Source of the DNA: Ga0077555 sp050250755
GTDB taxonomy: Bacteria > Pseudomonadota > Alphaproteobacteria > Rhizobiales > Hyphomicrobiaceae
Length of the DNA: 64,000 nucleotides
NCBI GenBank assembly: GCA_050250755.1
Contig: JBFWOB010000003.1
Location: 1-64,000 of the forward strand
Direction: 5' to 3'
Shown one piece after another: positions 62,473-64,000 of this stretch. The position numbers and the translations under genes were made by a program. The notes under the pieces were generated by a model. It was not told the DNA's origin, did not search any database, and worked only from the letters and a program-made list of their open reading frames with translations. Within the stretch, counting starts at the first letter, position 1, and each line of letters opens with the position of its first letter.

Positions 62473-64000
62473 TCAAATGTCGAGACCATAATCATCCCGC
62501 GCACTTTCTGGGGAGATACGGCCTTCTTCAAGATCGCGACGCACAGCATCCACCTCACGTGACTTGGGGTCACCGTAGCCGCCGGCTCCCGGCGTCGTGA
62601 TGTAGACGCGCTGACCGGATCGCAAGACAGCACGGGCCTTGGCCGGCAACTCCACACCTTCATCAAACGCGAACCGGGCACAGCCGCCATCGTTGCCGCC
62701 GAATAGGCCCCAAGGCCCCTTCACGAAGCGCGACCCGTGAATATAGGTGCGGCACTCGTGGTCCTCGATGCGAACTTGTCGGAATAGCCCCATGCCGCCG
62801 CGATATTGTCCCGCGCCTCCCGAGCCATTGACGAGCTCATAGCGCTCGAGCACCAGCGGATATTCGGTTTCCAGCGCCTCGACCGGCAGATTCGACGTGT
62901 TCGTGAGGTGGACATGGACACCATCGAGACCATCCTTGGTGGCGCGCGCACCGAAGCCTCCGCCGATCGTCTCGAGATAAACATAGAACTCGCCCGTTCG
63001 CGGATGGACTCCCGAAAACGTGGAGTTGACGCAGGCCCCATTACAGGCCGCGATGGCGCGATCAGGCATGGCCGGAGCAAGCGCACCAAAGATCAGGTCC
63101 ACGACGCGCTGGCCGGTGTGAAGCCGCGAATTGACAGCGGCAGGCGGTGAAGCGTTGAGGATCGAGCCCTTGGGTGCTGCCACATGGATCGGCCGAAAAA
63201 GGCCGGCGTTCGGCGGGATCTGCGGGCCAATCAGCGCCTTTACCGCATAGTAGACGGCGGCGAGGAGCCCCGTCTCGACGAGATTGATCCCAGCGCGAAC
63301 CTGTGGCGGGGCATCGAACTCGAGAAAGATCTCATCGTCCTTGACCTCGACGCGGATCTTGAACGTGAGTGAACCATCGAGCTCGTTGCTCTCATAGACG
63401 TCCTCGAAACAATAGACGCCGGACGGAATAGTGCGGATACCAGCGCGCATCAGGCGCTCTGCATAGTCGAGAAGTGCGTCCCCCGCGCTCAAGAGCAGAT
63501 CCTTGCCATAGCGATCGCACAGCACTTTGAAACGCTCAACGCCCTGGCGGTTGGCTGCCATCTGAGCTCTCAGATCATTGAGGCGCTCACGCGGAACCTG
63601 CAGATTGAGCAGTATGAGGTCGAGCACATCCTTGACGATCCGGCCCTCGCGATAGAGCCGAACGGGCGGGATGCGTAGACCTTCCTGGAAGATGTGGGCG
63701 TGTGCCCGGTCGACAAAATCGGCGTGGTGCGCCGTGTTGGTAGCCCAGGCGACCAACTCGCCCCGATAGAAAATAGGCTCGGCAAGCACGATGTCGGGCA
63801 GGTGGGTGCCGCCACCACTGTAGGCGTCGTTACCAATGAAGACGTCGCCCTCACGAATTTCAGCCAAGTTCCAGCGCCGCGCGATCTCGTCGACGACGCC
63901 AATCAGGGATCCGAGGTGAATGGGAATGTGCGACGCCTGACACAGGGTACGGCCTTTGGCATCGAACAAGCATGTGGAGCTGTCCCGTCGCTCCTTGATG
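62473..64000 (-). CDS. Hydantoinase B / oxoprolinase subunit (HyuB), partial
   Basis: About 508 residues of a HyuB-type subunit of N-methylhydantoinase / acetophenone carboxylase-like enzymes. The end is intact, and the protein continues beyond the right edge: reading upstream of the TTG at 63969 gives IKERRDSSTCLFDAKGR, which matches the family's usual internal sequence, so the true start lies outside the window. Conserved parts are HIPIHLGS, DVFIGNDAYSGGGTHLPDI, and TPGAGGYGDPKSREVDAVRRDLEEGRIS near the end. Partner HyuA should lie to the right. It converges with the MHYT gene, leaving 51 bases. Confidence 0.9.
   Translation of the reverse strand, partial: IKERRDSSTCLFDAKGRTLCQASHIPIHLGSLIGVVDEIARRWNLAEIREGDVFIGNDAYSGGGTHLPDIVLAEPIFYRGELVAWATNTAHHADFVDRAHAHIFQEGLRIPPVRLYREGRIVKDVLDLILLNLQVPRERLNDLRAQMAANRQGVERFKVLCDRYGKDLLLSAGDALLDYAERLMRAGIRTIPSGVYCFEDVYESNELDGSLTFKIRVEVKDDEIFLEFDAPPQVRAGINLVETGLLAAVYYAVKALIGPQIPPNAGLFRPIHVAAPKGSILNASPPAAVNSRLHTGQRVVDLIFGALAPAMPDRAIAACNGACVNSTFSGVHPRTGEFYVYLETIGGGFGARATKDGLDGVHVHLTNTSNLPVEALETEYPLVLERYELVNGSGGAGQYRGGMGLFRQVRIEDHECRTYIHGSRFVKGPWGLFGGNDGGCARFAFDEGVELPAKARAVLRSGQRVYITTPGAGGYGDPKSREVDAVRRDLEEGRISPESARDDYGLDI

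Overview
The window is high-GC DNA from an alphaproteobacterium, most likely Hyphomicrobiales (Rhizobiales). This rests on gene content and order seen here: hrcA-grpE beside dnaK/dnaJ, the rph-rdgB-hemW block, an sdhC-sdhD-sdhA operon preceded by a MaoC-type hydratase, a LivM-LivG fusion, and an OprB-imelysin-dihaem protein cluster. Genus cannot be decided from the sequence alone. No rRNA, tRNA, CRISPR array, insertion sequence or phage gene was recognised; the window looks like ordinary chromosome.

Layout. 1-10.9 kb: two small envelope proteins, then catabolic enzymes (FAD-linked oxidase, enoyl-CoA hydratase homologue, amidase, CaiB-type CoA-transferase, luciferase-like oxidoreductase, carboxymuconolactone decarboxylase-like protein) with an MFS carrier and a Zn/Cd-type CDF exporter. 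10.9-20.5 kb: housekeeping block for protein folding (dnaJ, dnaK, grpE, hrcA), DNA repair (alkB), RNA and nucleotide maintenance (rph, rdgB) and hemW, with a VOC protein inserted. 20.6-24.6 kb: succinate dehydrogenase sdhCDA without sdhB, and a probable mesaconyl-CoA hydratase. 24.9-28.9 kb: three-subunit molybdenum hydroxylase followed, after a strong hairpin, by a MoaD/ThiS-like sulfur carrier. 29-31 kb: cold-shock protein and small membrane or secreted proteins of unknown function. 31-36.6 kb: single-chain biotin-dependent acyl-CoA carboxylase with a small hydrolase, and a carboxylate-type MFS carrier.

36.8-43.3 kb (minus strand): an OprB-like porin, imelysin, dihaem DUF1111 protein, second imelysin and DUF1513 protein, a periplasmic cluster of the kind linked to iron acquisition. 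44.1-50.5 kb: six tightly overlapping plus-strand genes that I read as a glucosylglycerol osmolyte locus, with a HAD phosphatase (GgpP-like), a GT20 synthase with strong GgpS character, and a complete sugar ABC importer (binding protein, two permeases, ATPase) comparable to GgtBCDA. This is the most distinctive system in the window. It is preceded by about 0.8 kb of gene-poor DNA. 50.5-54.5 kb: LysR regulator, Pat-type acetyltransferase, MFS carrier, persulfide-dioxygenase-like MBL protein. 54.7-59.3 kb: a complete branched-chain-amino-acid-type ABC importer. 60-62.4 kb: MHYT-PAS-GGDEF-EAL signalling protein. The right edge cuts a hydantoinase-B gene and the left edge cuts a possible Rieske-type gene.

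Functions were assigned by reading motifs and recalling families; no database search was run.
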